From contig NZ_GL629647.1 of NCBI RefSeq assembly GCF_000185845.1, positions 2,354,547-2,360,791 on the forward strand: DNA of 6,245 nt, written 5' to 3'. Below the pieces are notes generated by a model. It was not told the origin of the DNA. It was given only the letters and a program-made list of their open reading frames with translations, and did no database searches. Source of the stretch: Segatella salivae DSM 15606. Lineage in GTDB: Bacteria; Bacteroidota; Bacteroidia; Bacteroidales; Bacteroidaceae. The position numbers were made by a program, and so were the translations under genes. Positions 6,131 to 6,245 of this stretch are shown here, one piece after another. Position 1 is the first letter of the stretch. Every line of letters starts with the position of its first letter.

Positions 6131-6245
6131 AATGGATATGTCCACCATGATAAATGCCCTCATGGTGCAACTCGGTACGAGTTGTTCTTTTGATAGCCCG
6201 GGGTTGGCGAGGAACGAGCCTACCCCGGGTGAGCATCCGCAAGGG
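6131..6245 (-). repeat. REP-like palindromic element, minus-oriented copy, cut by the window edge
   Basis: Read in plus order, the 38-base unit (6131-6168) now contains a perfect 8-bp hairpin, CACCATGA/TCATGGTG (6143-6150 and 6160-6167). Next comes a perfect CAACTCG-GTA-CGAGTTG hairpin (6168-6184). The main palindrome follows: CCCGGGGT (6197-6204) pairs with ACCCCGGG (6222-6229), then after a T-T mismatch GGC (6206-6208) with GCC (6218-6220). On the minus strand this main palindrome keeps the GGGTAG and GGGCTATC ends of the plus-oriented copy at 5992-6036, and paired bases have changed on both sides together. What follows 6233 would show whether a further hairpin completes the unit. Confidence 0.6.

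Larger units (their letters stand above)
5386..6245. other. 860-base gene-free region at the right end
   Basis: No frame here resembles a protein. The longest open stretch, 60 codons at 5464-5646, runs through the terminator hairpin and has a composition unlike its neighbours. The region contains, in order, an imperfect hairpin (5399-5450), an intrinsic terminator (5532-5580), a region with alternative pairings (5790-5845) and a cluster of REP-like palindromic repeats (5867 to the window end). No tRNA or rRNA is recognisable. Confidence 0.7.

Noticed and set aside
5867..6245. Repeat cluster as a CRISPR array or integron attC array
   Set aside because: The units are few, in opposite orientations, of unequal length and spacing, with no constant repeat-spacer pattern, and no cas or integrase gene is in view.

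Overview
The window looks like a piece of a Bacteroidales chromosome, most likely Prevotella or a close relative. The evidence is a SusC/RagA-type TonB-dependent receptor with an N-terminal carboxypeptidase-D-like domain, a divergent LacI-family regulator, an SLC45/GPH-type sugar permease, near absence of Shine-Dalgarno sequences, and Bacteroidetes-style -7 boxes (TAnnTTTG). The genus is an inference from protein style; no search was run.

Layout. Positions 1-2352 (minus strand) carry a SusC-like receptor that runs off the left edge. It is split by one in-frame TGA at 985-987. The same frame stays open for all 328 codons beyond it and still encodes recognisable SusC sequence, so this is a single-nonsense allele (or a base error), not an old decayed gene. 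Positions 2353-2639 are a divergent control region. It holds a -7 box for each direction, a LacI-type operator core (AANCGNTT form) about midway, and a 12-bp perfect palindrome in the receptor leader. A LacI-family repressor/activator follows at 2640-3665 (+). Then come 382 gene-free bases with nested inverted repeats and candidate promoters, and a 445-residue sugar:cation symporter-like permease at 4048-5385 (+). The last 860 bases carry no gene I can support. They hold an imperfect hairpin, a strong intrinsic terminator (5532-5580), a region with two competing foldings (5790-5845), and a cluster of REP-like palindromic repeats (5867-6245) in two opposite orientations whose stems differ by compensatory changes.

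How the genes fit together. The set is the edge of a polysaccharide utilisation locus: a SusC-type outer-membrane importer, a LacI-type sensor of the imported sugar, and an inner-membrane di-/oligosaccharide permease. An SLC45-type permease beside LacI and SusC suggests an alpha-glucan/maltose or sucrose/fructan substrate, but no glycoside hydrolase or SusD is in view to decide. The SusD partner would be expected beyond position 1. If the TGA is real and not read through, this importer is inactive in this strain while regulator and permease remain intact.

I see no phage, CRISPR, defence or biosynthetic system. The least explained material is the palindromic repeat cluster at the right end.
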